From Siphonodentalium dalli (lineage: Eukaryota; Mollusca; Scaphopoda; Gadilida; Siphonodentaliidae), in NCBI GenBank assembly GCA_032622095.1, contig CP136064.1:4214280-4278279 (forward strand): a DNA stretch of 64,000 nucleotides, written 5' to 3'. The translations under genes were made by a program, and so were the position numbers. The notes below the pieces were generated by a model. The model did no database searches. It was given only the letters and a program-made list of their open reading frames with translations, and was not told the origin of the DNA. The stretch's first letter is position 1; each line of letters begins with the position of its first letter. Shown one piece after another: positions 11,151 through 24,779 of this stretch.

Positions 11151-12389
11151 TACAATTTGTCGACATGGGGAGGGGTGCAAAATTTGTCAAATTTTTTTTT
11201 GTCACCGATTCCAACCATTTTTACTGTCGTGTATCTATACGACGTACTGATGCTACTCGTGAAAGAATTTTGTAAATCGGTTGAGAAATGGCCAAGTTAT
11301 AACGCATCGAAAAATGTACTAATAAAGTCCATGTGTAGAAAGTGCTTGTGCCCAGATCTTCTCCTAGACGAAGCGCAACAGCTGGATTTGGTTTATGTGA
11401 GCGTCTTAAACATAGACAGAAGACCAAACCAGGAAATTTTGACAAAGGTCCGCTCTAATTTTTCCGGGGCAAAATTTTTCAATTTTGTTTTTGTCGCCGA
11501 TTTGAACCAAAATGGTTGTGAAGTATCTATATGATGTACTGAGTGTCATTGTGAGTGAATTTTATGAATCGGTTGACAAATGTAGAAATTGTGGCCCCTT
11601 CCTTTTGTTCAAGTTTACAGAAAATGCACTATGAATTTAAATTCCTTCAACCGATCGTCACGTGTTTGGTGTCATTCGATGGGGAATTTCTAGTACTTCA
11701 AAACGATTACCTACTTGCGGTATTATGACGATGGAGGCCGGAGATATTCGAAAAGTATGTACTGAACAACATACATATTGGCCTACATAGTAGAATATCG
11801 CCACAATACCTTACCAAAACCCTGCTAAATATTAAAGGGGCATCGAATATGAACACAATGACGCACAAATTATCTCGATATCGCGAAAATTGGCCGAGAT
11901 ATGGCGAATTTTCTACCCGCGTCACCAAATTTCGAGGCATGTGTGGGGGTCACACCAGAACGTTCCAACTGAACACAGAAATGTCAATAAACTATACTAT
12001 AGACATTCCAATCAATTCCGCGCGATTCCCTTATTATACTTCCATATTTTAATATGGATGTATATTGTTATTCAATTTTTTATTTTTATTTTTCATTATT
12101 TATTCTACTTCTTCTTAATATATTTTGTAACTCTTATATCTCAGAAAGTTGAAAAGATAAATCATTGAAATTTGGTAGGTGGATGCACCTTGCCAAGATA
12201 CAACTGAATGAAACATTTAGGTTTATGTCCTAACTTTCTTTCCAGAGTTATGGCCCTTAATCAAAAATTTTGGAAAAAGTTTGTGCCCAGATCTTCTCCT
12301 ATAAGAAGCCAAGAAGCTGAATTCGGGTTACGTGACCGTGTTAACTAACGAAAGGGCACGAATCGAGAAAATTTTCACCTAGGTCCGAA
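11151..12389 (+). repeat. Monomer 10
   Basis: Carries p792T only; same type as units 9 and 11. One member of this run has no partner in the right block. Confidence 0.97.
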
Positions 12390-13628
12390 TACAATTTGTC
12401 GACATGGGGAGGGGTGCAAAATTTGTCAAATTTTTTTTTGTCACCGATTCCAACCATTTTTACTGTCGTGTATCTATACGACGTACTGATGCTACTCGTG
12501 AAAGAATTTTGTAAATCGGTTGAGAAATGGCCAAGTTATAACGCATCGAAAAATGTACTAATAAAGTCCATGTGTAGAAAGTGCTTGTGCCCAGATCTTC
12601 TCCTAGACGAAGCGCAACAGCTGGATTTGGTTTATGTGAGCGTCTTAAACATAGACAGAAGACCAAACCAGGAAATTTTGACAAAGGTCCGCTCTAATTT
12701 TTCCGGGGCAAAATTTTTCAATTTTGTTTTTGTCGCCGATTTGAACCAAAATGGTTGTGAAGTATCTATATGATGTACTGAGTGTCATTGTGAGTGAATT
12801 TTATGAATCGGTTGACAAATGTAGAAATTGTGGCCCCTTCCTTTTGTTCAAGTTTACAGAAAATGCACTATGAATTTAAATTCCTTCAACCGATCGTCAC
12901 GTGTTTGGTGTCATTCGATGGGGAATTTCTAGTACTTCAAAACGATTACCTACTTGCGGTATTATGACGATGGAGGCCGGAGATATTCGAAAAGTATGTA
13001 CTGAACAACATACATATTGGCCTACATAGTAGAATATCGCCACAATACCTTACCAAAACCCTGCTAAATATTAAAGGGGCATCGAATATGAACACAATGA
13101 CGCACAAATTATCTCGATATCGCGAAAATTGGCCGAGATATGGCGAATTTTCTACCCGCGTCACCAAATTTCGAGGCATGTGTGGGGGTCACACCAGAAC
13201 GTTCCAACTGAACACAGAAATGTCAATAAACTATACTATAGACATTCCAATCAATTCCGCGCGATTCCCTTATTATACTTCCATATTTTAATATGGATGT
13301 ATATTGTTATTCAATTTTTTATTTTTATTTTTCATTATTTATTCTACTTCTTCTTAATATATTTTGTAACTCTTATATCTCAGAAAGTTGAAAAGATAAA
13401 TCATTGAAATTTGGTAGGTGGATGCACCTTGCCAAGATACAACTGAATGAAACATTTAGGTTTATGTCCTAACTTTCTTTCCAGAGTTATGGCCCTTAAT
13501 CAAAAATTTTGGAAAAAGTTTGTGCCCAGATCTTCTCCTATAAGAAGCCAAGAAGCTGAATTCGGGTTACGTGACCGTGTTAACTAACGAAAGGGCACGA
13601 ATCGAGAAAATTTTCACCTAGGTCCGAA
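12390..13628 (+). repeat. Monomer 11
   Basis: Carries p792T only; same type as units 9 and 10. Confidence 0.97.
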
Positions 13629-14867
13629 TACAATTTGTCGACATGGGGAGGGGTGCAAAATTTGTCAAATTTTTTTTTGTCACCGATTCCAACCATTTTT
13701 ACTGTCGTGTATCTATACGACGTACTGATGCTACTCGTGAAAGAATTTTGTAAATCGGTTGAGAAATGGCCAAGTTATAACGCATCGAAAAATGTACTAA
13801 TAAAGTCCATGTGTAGAAAGTGCTTGTGCCCAGATCTTCTCCTAGACGAAGCGCAACAGCTGGATTTGGTTTATGTGAGCGTCTTAAACATAGACAGAAG
13901 ACCAAACCAGGAAATTTTGACAAAGGTCCGCTCTAATTTTTCCGGGGCAAAATTTTTCAATTTTGTTTTTGTCGCCGATTTGAACCAAAATGGTTGTGAA
14001 GTATCTATATGATGTACTGAGTGTCATTGTGAGTGAATTTTATGAATCGGTTGACAAATGTAGAAATTGTGGCCCCTTCCTTTTGTTCAAGTTTACAGAA
14101 AATGCACTATGAATTTAAATTCCTTCAACCGATCGTCACGTGTTTGGTGTCATTCGATGGGGAATTTCTAGTACTTCAAAACGATTACCTACTTGCGGTA
14201 TTATGACGATGGAGGCCGGAGATATTCGAAAAGTATGTACTGAACAACATACATATTGGCCTACATAGTAGAATATCGCCACAATACCTTACCAAAACCC
14301 TGCTAAATATTAAAGGGGCATCGAATATGAACACAATGACGCACAAATTATCTCGATATCGCGAAAATTGGCCGAGATATGGCGAATTTTCTACCCGCGT
14401 CACCAAATTTCGAGGCATGTGTGGGGGTCACACCAGAACGTTCCAACTGAACACAGAAATGTCAATAAACTATACTATAGACATTCCAATCAATTCCGCG
14501 CGATTCCCTTATTATACTTCCATATTTTAATATGGATGTATATTGTTATTCAATTTTTTATTTTTATTTTTCATTATTTATTCTACTTCTTCTTAATATA
14601 TTTTGTAACTCTTATATCTCAGAAAGTTGAAAAGATAAATCATTGAAATTTGGTAGGTGGATGCACCTTGCCAAGATACAACTGAATGAAACATATAGGT
14701 TTATGTCCTAACTTTCTTTCCAGAGTTATGGCCCTTAATCAAAAATTTTGGAAAAAGTTTGTGCCCAGATCTTCTCCTATAAGAAGCCAAGAAGCTGAAT
14801 TCGGGTTACGTGACCGTGTTAACTAACGAAAGGGCACGAATCGAGAAAATTTTCACCTAGGTCCGAA
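13629..14867 (+). repeat. Monomer 12
   Basis: Carries p792T and the rare p1067A (14695), shared only with unit 32. Confidence 0.97.
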
Positions 14868-16106
14868 TACAATTTGTCGACATGGGGAGGGGTGCAAAAT
14901 TTGTCAAATTTTTTTTTGTCACCGATTCCAACCATTTTTACTGTCGTGTATCTATACGACGTACTGATGCTACTCGTGAAAGAATTTTGTAAATCGGTTG
15001 AGAAATGGCCAAGTTATAACGCATCGAAAAATGTACTAATAAAGTCCATGTGTAGAAAGTGCTTGTGCCCAGATCTTCTCCTAGACGAAGCGCAACAGCT
15101 GGATTTGGTTTATGTGAGCGTCTTAAACATAGACAGAAGACCAAACCAGGAAATTTTGACAAAGGTCCGCTCTAATTTTTCCGGGGCAAAATTTTTCAAT
15201 TTTGTTTTTGTCGCCGATTTGAACCAAAATGGTTGTGAAGTATCTATATGATGTACTGAGTGTCATTGTGAGTGAATTTTATGAATCGGTTGACAAATGT
15301 AGAAATTGTGGCCCCTTCCTTTTGTTCAAGTTTACAGAAAATGCACTATGAATTTAAATTCCTTCAACCGATCGTCACGTGTTTGGTGTCATTCGATGGG
15401 GAATTTCTAGTACTTCAAAACGATTACCTACTTGCGGTATTATGACGATGGAGGCCGGAGATATTCGAAAAGTATGTACTGAACAACATACATATTGGCC
15501 TACATAGTAGAATATCGCCACAATACCTTACCAAAACCCTGCTAAATATTAAAGGGGCATCGAATATGAACACAATGACGCACAAATTATCTCGATATCG
15601 CGAAAATTGGCCGAGATATGGCGAATTTTCTACCCGCGTCACCAAATTTCGAGGCATGGGTGGGGGTCACACCAGAACGTTCCAACTGAACACAGAAATG
15701 TCAATAAACTATACTATAGACATTCCAATCAATTCCGCGCGATTCCCTTATTATACTTCCATATTTTAATATGGATGTATATTGTTATTCAATTTTTTAT
15801 TTTTATTTTTCATTATTTATTCTACTTCTTCTTAATATATTTTGTAACTCTTATATCTCAGAAAGTTGAAAAGATAAATCATTGAAATTTGGTAGGTGGA
15901 TGCACCTTGCCAAGATACAACTGAATGAAACATTTAGGTTTATGTCCTAACTTTCTTTCCAGAGTTATGGCCCTTAATCAAAAATTTTGGAAAAAGTTTG
16001 TGCCCAGATCTTCTCCTATAAGAAGCCAAGAAGCTGAATTCGGGTTACGTGACCGTGTTAACTAACGAAAGGGCACGAATCGAGAAACTTTTCACCTAGG
16101 TCCGAA
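14868..16106 (+). repeat. Monomer 13
   Basis: Carries the rare p1221C (16088), shared only with unit 33. Confidence 0.97.
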
Positions 16107-17345
16107 TACAATTTGTCGACATGGGGAGGGGTGCAAAATTTGTCAAATTTTTTTTTGTCACCGATTCCAACCATTTTTACTGTCGTGTATCTATACGACG
16201 TACTGATGCTACTCGTGAAAGAATTTTGTAAATCGGTTGAGAAATGGCCAAGTTATAACGCATCGAAAAATGTACTAATAAAGTCCATGTGTAGAAAGTG
16301 CTTGTGCCCAGATCTTCTCCTAGACGAAGCGCAACAGCTGGATTTGGTTTATGTGAGCGTCTTAAACATAGACAGAAGACCAAACCAGGAAATTTTGACA
16401 AAGGTCCGCTCTAATTTTTCCGGGGCAAAATTTTTCAATTTTGTTTTTGTCGCCGATTTGAACCAAAATGGTTGTGAAGTATCTATATGATGTACTGAGT
16501 GTCATTGTGAGTGAATTTTATGAATCGGTTGACAAATGTAGAAATTGTGGCCCCTTCCTTTTGTTCAAGTTTACAGAAAATGCACTATGAATTTAAATTC
16601 CTTCAACCGATCGTCACGTGTTTGGTGTCATTCGATGGGGAATTTCTAGTACTTCAAAACGATTACATACTTGCGGTATTATGACGATGGAGGCCGGAGA
16701 TATTCGAAAAGTATGTACTGAACAACATACATATTGGCCTACATAGTAGAATATCGCCACAATACCTTACCAAAACCCTGCTAAATATTAAAGGGGCATC
16801 GAATATGAACACAATGACGCACAAATTATCTCGATATCGCGAAAATTGGCCGAGATATGGCGAATTTTCTACCCGCGTCACCAAATTTCGAGGCATGGGT
16901 GGGGGTCACACCAGAACGTTCCAACTGAACACAGAAATGTCAATAAACTATACTATAGACATTCCAATCAATTCCGCGCGATTCCCTTATTATACTTCCA
17001 TATTTTAATATGGATGTATATTGTTATTCAATTTTTTATTTTTATTTTTCATTATTTATTCTACTTCTTCTTAATATATTTTGTAACTCTTATATCTCAG
17101 AAAGTTGAAAAGATAAATCATTGAAATTTGGTAGGTGGATGCACCTTGCCAAGATACAACTGAATGAAACATTTAGGTTTATGTCCTAACTTTCTTTCCA
17201 GAGTTATGGCCCTTAATCAAAAATTTTGGAAAAAGTTTGTGCCCAGATCTTCTCCTATAAGAAGCCAAGAAGCTGAATTCGGGTTACGTGACCGTGTTAA
17301 CTAACGAAAGGGCACGAATCGAGAAAATTTTCACCTAGGTCCGAA
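16107..17345 (+). repeat. Monomer 14
   Basis: Carries p561A (16667). Its left part is the counterpart of the left part of unit 34. Confidence 0.97.
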
Positions 17346-18584
17346 TACAATTTGTCGACATGGGGAGGGGTGCAAAATTTGTCAAATTTTTTTTTGTCAC
17401 CGATTCCAACCATTTTTACTGTCGTGTATCTATACGACGTACTGATGCTACTCGTGAAAGAATTTTGTAAATCGGTTGAGAAATGGCCAAGTTATAACGC
17501 ATCGAAAAATGTACTAATAAAGTCCATGTGTAGAAAGTGCTTGTGCCCAGATCTTCTCCTAGACGAAGCGCAACAGCTGGATTTGGTTTATGTGAGCGTC
17601 TTAAACATAGACAGAAGACCAAACCAGGAAATTTTGACAAAGGTCCGCTCTAATTTTTCCGGGGCAAAATTTTTCAATTTTGTTTTTGTCGCCGATTTGA
17701 ACCAAAATGGTTGTGAAGTATCTATATGATGTACTGAGTGTCATTGTGAGTGAATTTTATGAATCGGTTGACAAATGTAGAAATTGTGGCCCCTTCCTTT
17801 TGTTCAAGTTTACAGAAAATGCACTATGAATTTAAATTCCTTCAACCGATCGTCACGTGTTTGGTGTCATTCGATGGGGAATTTCTAGTACTTCAAAACG
17901 ATTACCTACTTGCGGTATTATGACGATGGAGGCCGGAGATATTCGAAAAGTATGTACTGAACAACATACATATTGGCCTACATAGTAGAATATCGCCACA
18001 ATACCTTACCAAAACCCTGCTAAATATTAAAGGGGCATCGAATATGAACACAATGACGCACAAATTATCTCGATATCGCGAAAATTGGCCGAGATATGGC
18101 GAATTTTCTACCCGCGTCACCAAATTTCGAGGCATGTGTGGGGGTCACACCAGAACGTTCCAACTGAACACAGAAATGTCAATAAACTATACTATAGACA
18201 TTCCAATCAATTCCGCGCGATTCCCTTATTATACTTCCATATTTTAATATGGATGTATATTGTTATTCAATTTTTTATTTTTATTTTTCATTATTTATTC
18301 TACTTCTTCTTAATATATTTTGTAACTCTTATATCTCAGAAAGTTGAAAAGATAAATCATTGAAATTTGGTAGGTGGATGCACCTTGCCAAGATACAACT
18401 GAATGAAACATTTAGGTTTATGTCCTAACTTTCTTTCCAGAGTTATGGCCCTTAATCAAAAAATTTGGAAAAAGTTTGTGCCCAGATCTTCTCCTATAAG
18501 AAGCCAAGAAGCTGAATTCGGGTTACGTGACCGTGTTAACTAACGAAAGGGCACGAATCGAGAAAATTTTCACCTAGGTCCGAA
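17346..18584 (+). repeat. Monomer 15
   Basis: Carries p792T and p1118A. It has no counterpart in the right block; it lies inside the two-unit length difference. Confidence 0.97.
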
Positions 18585-19823
18585 TACAATTTGTCGACAT
18601 GGGGAGGGGTGCAAAATTTGTCAAATTTTTTTTTGTCACCGATTCCAACCATTTTTACTGTCGTGTATCTATACGACGTACTGATGCTACTCGTGAAAGA
18701 ATTTTGTAAATCGGTTGAGAAATAGCCAAGTTATAACGCATCGAAAAATGTACTAATAAAGTCCATGTGTAGAAAGTGCTTGTGCCCAGATCTTCTCCTA
18801 GACGAAGCGCAACAGCTGGATTTGGTTTATGTGAGCGTCTTAAACATAGACAGAAGACCAAACCAGGAAATTTTGACAAAGGTCCGCTCTAATTTTTCCG
18901 GGGCAAAATTTTTCAATTTTGTTTTTGTCGCCGATTTGAACCAAAATGGTTGTGAAGTATCTATATGATGTACTGAGTGTCATTGTGAGTGAATTTTATG
19001 AATCGGTTGACAAATGTAGAAATTGTGGCCCCTTCCTTTTGTTCAAGTTTACAGAAAATGCACTATGAATTTAAATTCCTTCAACCGATCGTCACGTGTT
19101 TGGTGTCATTCGATGGGGAATTTCTAGTACTTCAAAACGATTACCTACTTGCGGTATTATGACGATGGAGGCCGGAGATATTCGAAAAGTATGTACTGAA
19201 CAACATACATATTGGCCTACATAGTAGAATATCGCCACAATACCTTACCAAAACCCTGCTAAATATTAAAGGGGCATCGAATATGAACACAATGACGCAC
19301 AAATTATCTCGATATCGCGAAAATTGGCCGAGATATGGCGAATTTTCTACCCGCGTCACCAAATTTCGAGGCATGGGTGGGGGTCACACCAGAACGTTCC
19401 AACTGAACACAGAAATGTCAATAAACTATACTATAGACATTCCAATCAATTCCGCGCGATTCCCTTATTATACTTCCATATTTTAATATGGATGTATATT
19501 GTTATTCAATTTTTTATTTTTATTTTTCATTATTTATTCTACTTCTTCTTAATATATTTTGTAACTCTTATATCTCAGAAAGTTGAAAAGATAAATCATT
19601 GAAATTTGGTAGGTGGATGCACCTTGCCAAGATACAACTGAATGAAACATTTAGGTTTATGTCCTAACTTTCTTTCCAGAGTTATGGCCCTTAATCAAAA
19701 AATTTGGAAAAAGTTTGTGCCCAGATCTTCTCCTATAAGAAGCCAAGAAGCTGAATTCGGGTTACGTGACCGTGTTAACTAACGAAAGGGCACGAATCGA
19801 GAAAATTTTCACCTAGGTCCGAA
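18585..19823 (+). repeat. Monomer 16 (nonsense change in the recurrent frame)
   Basis: Carries p140A (18724), turning TGG into TAG in the recurrent open frame, and p1118A. Its right end matches unit 34; its left part has no counterpart in the right block. Confidence 0.97.
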
Positions 19824-21062
19824 TACAATTTGTCGACATGGGGAGGGGTGCAAAATTTGTCAAATTTTTTTTTGTCACCGATTCCAACCATTTTTACTGT
19901 CGTGTATCTATACGACGTACTGATGCTACTCGTGAAAGAATTTTGTAAATCGGTTGAGAAATGGCCAAGTTATAACGCATCGAAAAATGTACTAATAAAG
20001 TCCATGTGTAGAAAGTGCTTGTGCCCAGATCTTCTCCTAGACGAAGCGCAACAGCTGGATTTGGTTTATGTGAGCGTCTTAAACATAGACAGAAGACCAA
20101 ACCAGGAAATTTTGACAAAGGTCCGCTCTAATTTTTCCGGGGCAAAATTTTTCAATTTTGTTTTTGTCGCCGATTTGAACCAAAATGGTTGTGAAGTATC
20201 TATATGATGTACTGAGTGTCATTGTGAGTGAATTTTATGAATCGGTTGACAAATGTAGAAATTGTGGCCCCTTCCTTTTGTTCAAGTTTACAGAAAATGC
20301 ACTATGAATTTAAATTCCTTCAACCGATCGTCACGTGTTTGGTGTCATTCGATGGGGAATTTCTAGTACTTCAAAACGATTACCTACTTGCGGTATTATG
20401 ACGATGGAGGCCGGAGATATTCGAAAAGTATGTACTGAACAACATACATATTGGCCTACATAGTAGAATATCGCCACAATACCTTACCAAACCCCTGCTA
20501 AATATTAAAGGGGCATCGAATATGAACACAATGACGCACAAATTATCTCGATATCGCGAAAATTGGCCGAGATATGGCGAATTTTCTACCCGCGTCACCA
20601 AATTTCGAGGCATGGGTGGGGGTCACACCAGAACGTTCCAACTGAACACAGAAATGTCAATAAACTATACTATAGACATTCCAATCAATTCCGCGCGATT
20701 CCCTTATTATACTTCCATATTTTAATATGGATGTATATTGTTATTCAATTTTTTATTTTTATTTTTCATTATTTATTCTACTTCTTCTTAATATATTTTG
20801 TAACTCTTATATCTCAGAAAGTTGAAAAGATAAATCATTGAAATTTGGTAGGTGGATGCACCTTGCCAAGATACAACTGAATGAAACATTTAGGTTTATG
20901 TCCTAACTTTCTTTCCAGAGTTATGGCCCTTAATCAAAAATTTTGGAAAAAGTTTGTGCCCAGATCTTCTCCTATAAGAAGCCAAGAAGCTGAATTCGGG
21001 TTACGTGACCGTGTTAACTAACGAAAGGGCACGAATCGAGAAAATTTTCACCTAGGTCCGAA
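19824..21062 (+). repeat. Monomer 17
   Basis: Carries the rare p669C (20492), shared only with unit 35. Confidence 0.97.
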
Positions 21063-22301
21063 TACAATTTGTCGACATGGGGAGGGGTGCAAAATTTGTC
21101 AAATTTTTTTTTGTCACCGATTCCAACCATTTTTACTGTCGTGTATCTATACGACGTACTGATGCTACTCGTGAAAGAATTTTGTAAATCGGTTGAGAAA
21201 TGGCCAAGTTATAACGCATCGAAAAATGTACTAATAAAGTCCATGTGTAGAAAGTGCTTGTGCCCAGATCTTCTCCTAGACGAAGCGCAACAGCTGGATT
21301 TGGTTTATGTGAGCGTCTTAAACATAGACAGAAGACCAAACCAGGAAATTTTGACAAAGGTCCGCTCTAATTTTTCCGGGGCAAAATTTTTCAATTTTGT
21401 TTTTGTCGCCGATTTGAACCAAAATGGTTGTGAAGTATCTATATGATGTACTGAGTGTCATTGTGAGTGAATTTTATGAATCGGTTGACAAATGTAGAAA
21501 TTGTGGCCCCTTCCTTTTGTTCAAGTTTACAGAAAATGCACTATGAATTTAAATTCCTTCAACCGATCGTCACGTGTTTGGTGTCATTCGATGGGGAATT
21601 TCTAGTACTTCAAAACGATTACATACTTGCGGTATTATGACGATGGAGGCCGGAGATATTCGAAAAGTATGTACTGAACAACATACATATTGGCCTACAT
21701 AGTAGAATATCGCCACAATACCTTACCAAAACCCTGCTAAATATTAAAGGGGCATCGAATATGAACACAATGACGCACAAATTATCTCGATATCGCGAAA
21801 ATTGGCCGAGATATGGCGAATTTTCTACCCGCGTCACCAAATTTCGAGGCATGGGTGGGGGTCACACCAGAACGTTCCAACTGAACACAGAAATGTCAAT
21901 AAACTATACTATAGACATTCCAATCAATTCCGCGCGATTCCCTTATTATACTTCCATATTTTAATATGGATGTATATTGTTATTCAATTTTTTATTTTTA
22001 TTTTTCATTATTTATTCTACTTCTTCTTAATATATTTTGTAACTCTTATATCTCAGAAAGTTGAAAAGATAAATCATTGAAATTTGGTAGGTGGATGCAC
22101 CTTGCCAAGATACAACTGAATGAAACATTTAGGTTTATGTCCTAACTTTCTTTCCAGAGTTATGGCCCTTAATCAAAAATTTTGGAAAAAGTTTGTGCCC
22201 AGATCTTCTCCTATAAGAAGCCAAGAAGCTGAATTCGGGTTACGTGACCGTGTTAACTAACGAAAGGGCACGAATCGAGAAAATTTTCACCTAGGTCCGA
22301 A
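21063..22301 (+). repeat. Monomer 18
   Basis: Carries p561A (21623). Counterpart of unit 36. Confidence 0.97.
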
Positions 22302-23540
22302 TACAATTTGTCGACATGGGGAGGGGTGCAAAATTTGTCAAATTTTTTTTTGTCACCGATTCCAACCATTTTTACTGTCGTGTATCTATACGACGTACTG
22401 ATGCTACTAGTGAAAGAATTTTGTAAATCGGTTGAGAAATGGCCAAGTTATAACGCATCGAAAAATGTACTAATAAAGTCCATGTGTAGAAAGTGCTTGT
22501 GCCCAGATCTTCTCCTAGACGAAGCGCAACAGCTGGATTTGGTTTATGTGAGCGTCTTAAACATAGACAGAAGACCAAACCAGGAAATTTTGACAAAGGT
22601 CCGCTCTAATTTTTCCGGGGCAAAATTTTTCAATTTTGTTTTTGTCGCCGATTTGAACCAAAATGGTTGTGAAGTATCTATATGATGTACTGAGTGTCAT
22701 TGTGAGTGAATTTTATGAATCGGTTGACAAATGTAGAAATTGTGGCCCCTTCCTTTTGTTCAAGTTTACAGAAAATGCACTATGAATTTAAATTCCTTCA
22801 ACCGATCGTCACGTGTTTGGTGTCATTCGATGGGGAATTTCTAGTACTTCAAAACGATTACCTACTTGCGGTATTATGACGATGGAGGCCGGAGATATTC
22901 GAAAAGTATGTACTGAACAACATACATATTGGCCTACATAGTAGAATATCGCCACAATACCTTACCAAAACCCTGCTAAATATTAAAGGGGCATCGAATA
23001 TGAACACAATGACGCACAAATTATCTCGATATCGCGAAAATTGGCCGAGATATGGCGAATTTTCTACCCGCGTCACCAAATTTCGAGGCATGGGTGGGGG
23101 TCACACCAGAACGTTCCAACTGAACACAGAAATGTCAATAAACTATACTATAGACATTCCAATCAATTCCGCGCGATTCCCTTATTATACTTCCATATTT
23201 TAATATGGATGTATATTGTTATTCAATTTTTTATTTTTATTTTTCATTATTTATTCTACTTCTTCTTAATATATTTTGTAACTCTTATATCTCAGAAAGT
23301 TGAAAAGATAAATCATTGAAATTTGGTAGGTGGATGCACCTTGCCAAGATACAACTGAATGAAACATTTAGGTTTATGTCCTAACTTTCTTTCCAGAGTT
23401 ATGGCCCTTAATCAAAAATTTTGGAAAAAGTTAGTGCCCAGATCTTCTCCTATAAGAAGCCAAGAAGCTGAATTCGGGTTACGTGACCGTGTTAACTAAC
23501 GAAAGGGCACGAATCGAGAAAATTTTCACCTAGGTCCGAA
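22302..23540 (+). repeat. Monomer 19 (contains the end of the left block)
   Basis: Carries p108A (22409), shared only with unit 37, and p1132A (23433) without p1184A. Unit 37 lacks p1132A. The loss of match between p108 and p1132 marks the block boundary, and the unlinked p1132A suggests a recombinant unit. Confidence 0.96.
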
Positions 23541-24779
23541 TACAATTTGTCGACATGGGGAGGGGTGCAAAATTTGTCAAATGTTTTTTTGTCACCGATT
23601 CCAACCATTTTTACTGTCGTGTATCTATACGACGTACTGATGCTACTCGTGAAAGAATTTTGTAAATCGGTTGAGAAATGGCCAAGTTATAACGCATCGA
23701 AAAATGTACTAATAAAGTCCATGTGTAGAAAGTGCTTGTGCCCAGATCTTCTCCTAGACGAAGCGCAACAGCTGGATTTGGTTTATGTGAGCGTCTTAAA
23801 CATAGACAGAAGACCAAACCAGGAAATTTTGACAAAGGTCCGCTCTAATTTTTCCGGGGCAAAATTTTTCAATTTTGTTTTTGTCGCCGATTTGAACCAA
23901 AATGGTTGTGAAGTATCTATATGATGTACTGAGTGTCATTGTGAGTGAATTTTATGAATCGGTTGACAAATGTAGAAATTGTGGCCCCTTCCTTTTGTTC
24001 AAGTTTACAGAAAATGCACTATGAATTTAAATTCCTTCAACCGATCGTCACGTGTTTGGTGTCATTCGATGGGGAATTTCTAGTACTTCAAAACGATTAC
24101 CTACTTGCGGTATTATGACGATGGAGGCCGGAGATATTCGAAAAGTATGTACTGAACAACATACATATTGGCCTACATAGTAGAATATCGCCACAATACC
24201 TTACCAAAACCCTGCTAAATATTAAAGGGGCATCGAATATGAACACAATGACGCACAAATTATCTCGATATCGCGAAAATTGGCCGAGATATGGCGAATT
24301 TTCTACCCGCGTCACCAAATTTCGAGGCATGGGTGGGGGTCACACCAGAACGTTCCAACTGAACACAGAAATGTCAATAAACTATACTATAGACATTCCA
24401 ATCAATTCCGCGCGATTCCCTTATTATACTTCCATATTTTAATATGGATGTATATTGTTATTCAATTTTTTATTTTTATTTTTCATTATTTATTCTACTT
24501 CTTCTTAATATATTTTGTAACTCTTATATCTCAGAAAGTTGAAAAGATAAATCATTGAAATTTGGTAGGTGGATGCACCTTGCCAAGATACAACTGAATG
24601 AAACATTTAGGTTTATGTCCTAACTTTCTTTCCAGAGTTATGGCCCTTAATCAAAAATTTTGGAAAAAGTTTGTGCCCATATCTTCTCCTATAAGAAGCC
24701 AAGAAGCTGAATTCGGGTTACGTGACCGTGTTAACTAACGAAAGGGCACGAATCGAGAAAATTTTCACCTAGGTCCGAA
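23541..24779 (+). repeat. Monomer 20 (junction unit between blocks)
   Basis: Carries p43G and p1140T without p1120G, a combination not seen elsewhere in the window. It precedes the restart of the unit series at 24780. If the duplication was a simple tandem event, the unit just left of the window should resemble it. Confidence 0.95.

Larger units (their letters stand above)
1..23433 (+). repeat. Higher-order block, left copy (units 1-19)
   Basis: Rare variants occur here in an order that is repeated in the block starting at 24780. The series is: p20A units 2-3; p1120G unit 3; the T-run deletion of unit 6; p829T and p901C in unit 8; p1067A in unit 12; p1221C in unit 13; p561A in unit 14; p669C in unit 17; p561A in unit 18; p108A in unit 19. 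The left limit is outside the window, because unit 1 already matches unit 21. The right limit lies within unit 19, between the shared p108A (22409) and p1132 (23433), where the two copies first differ. Confidence 0.93.
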
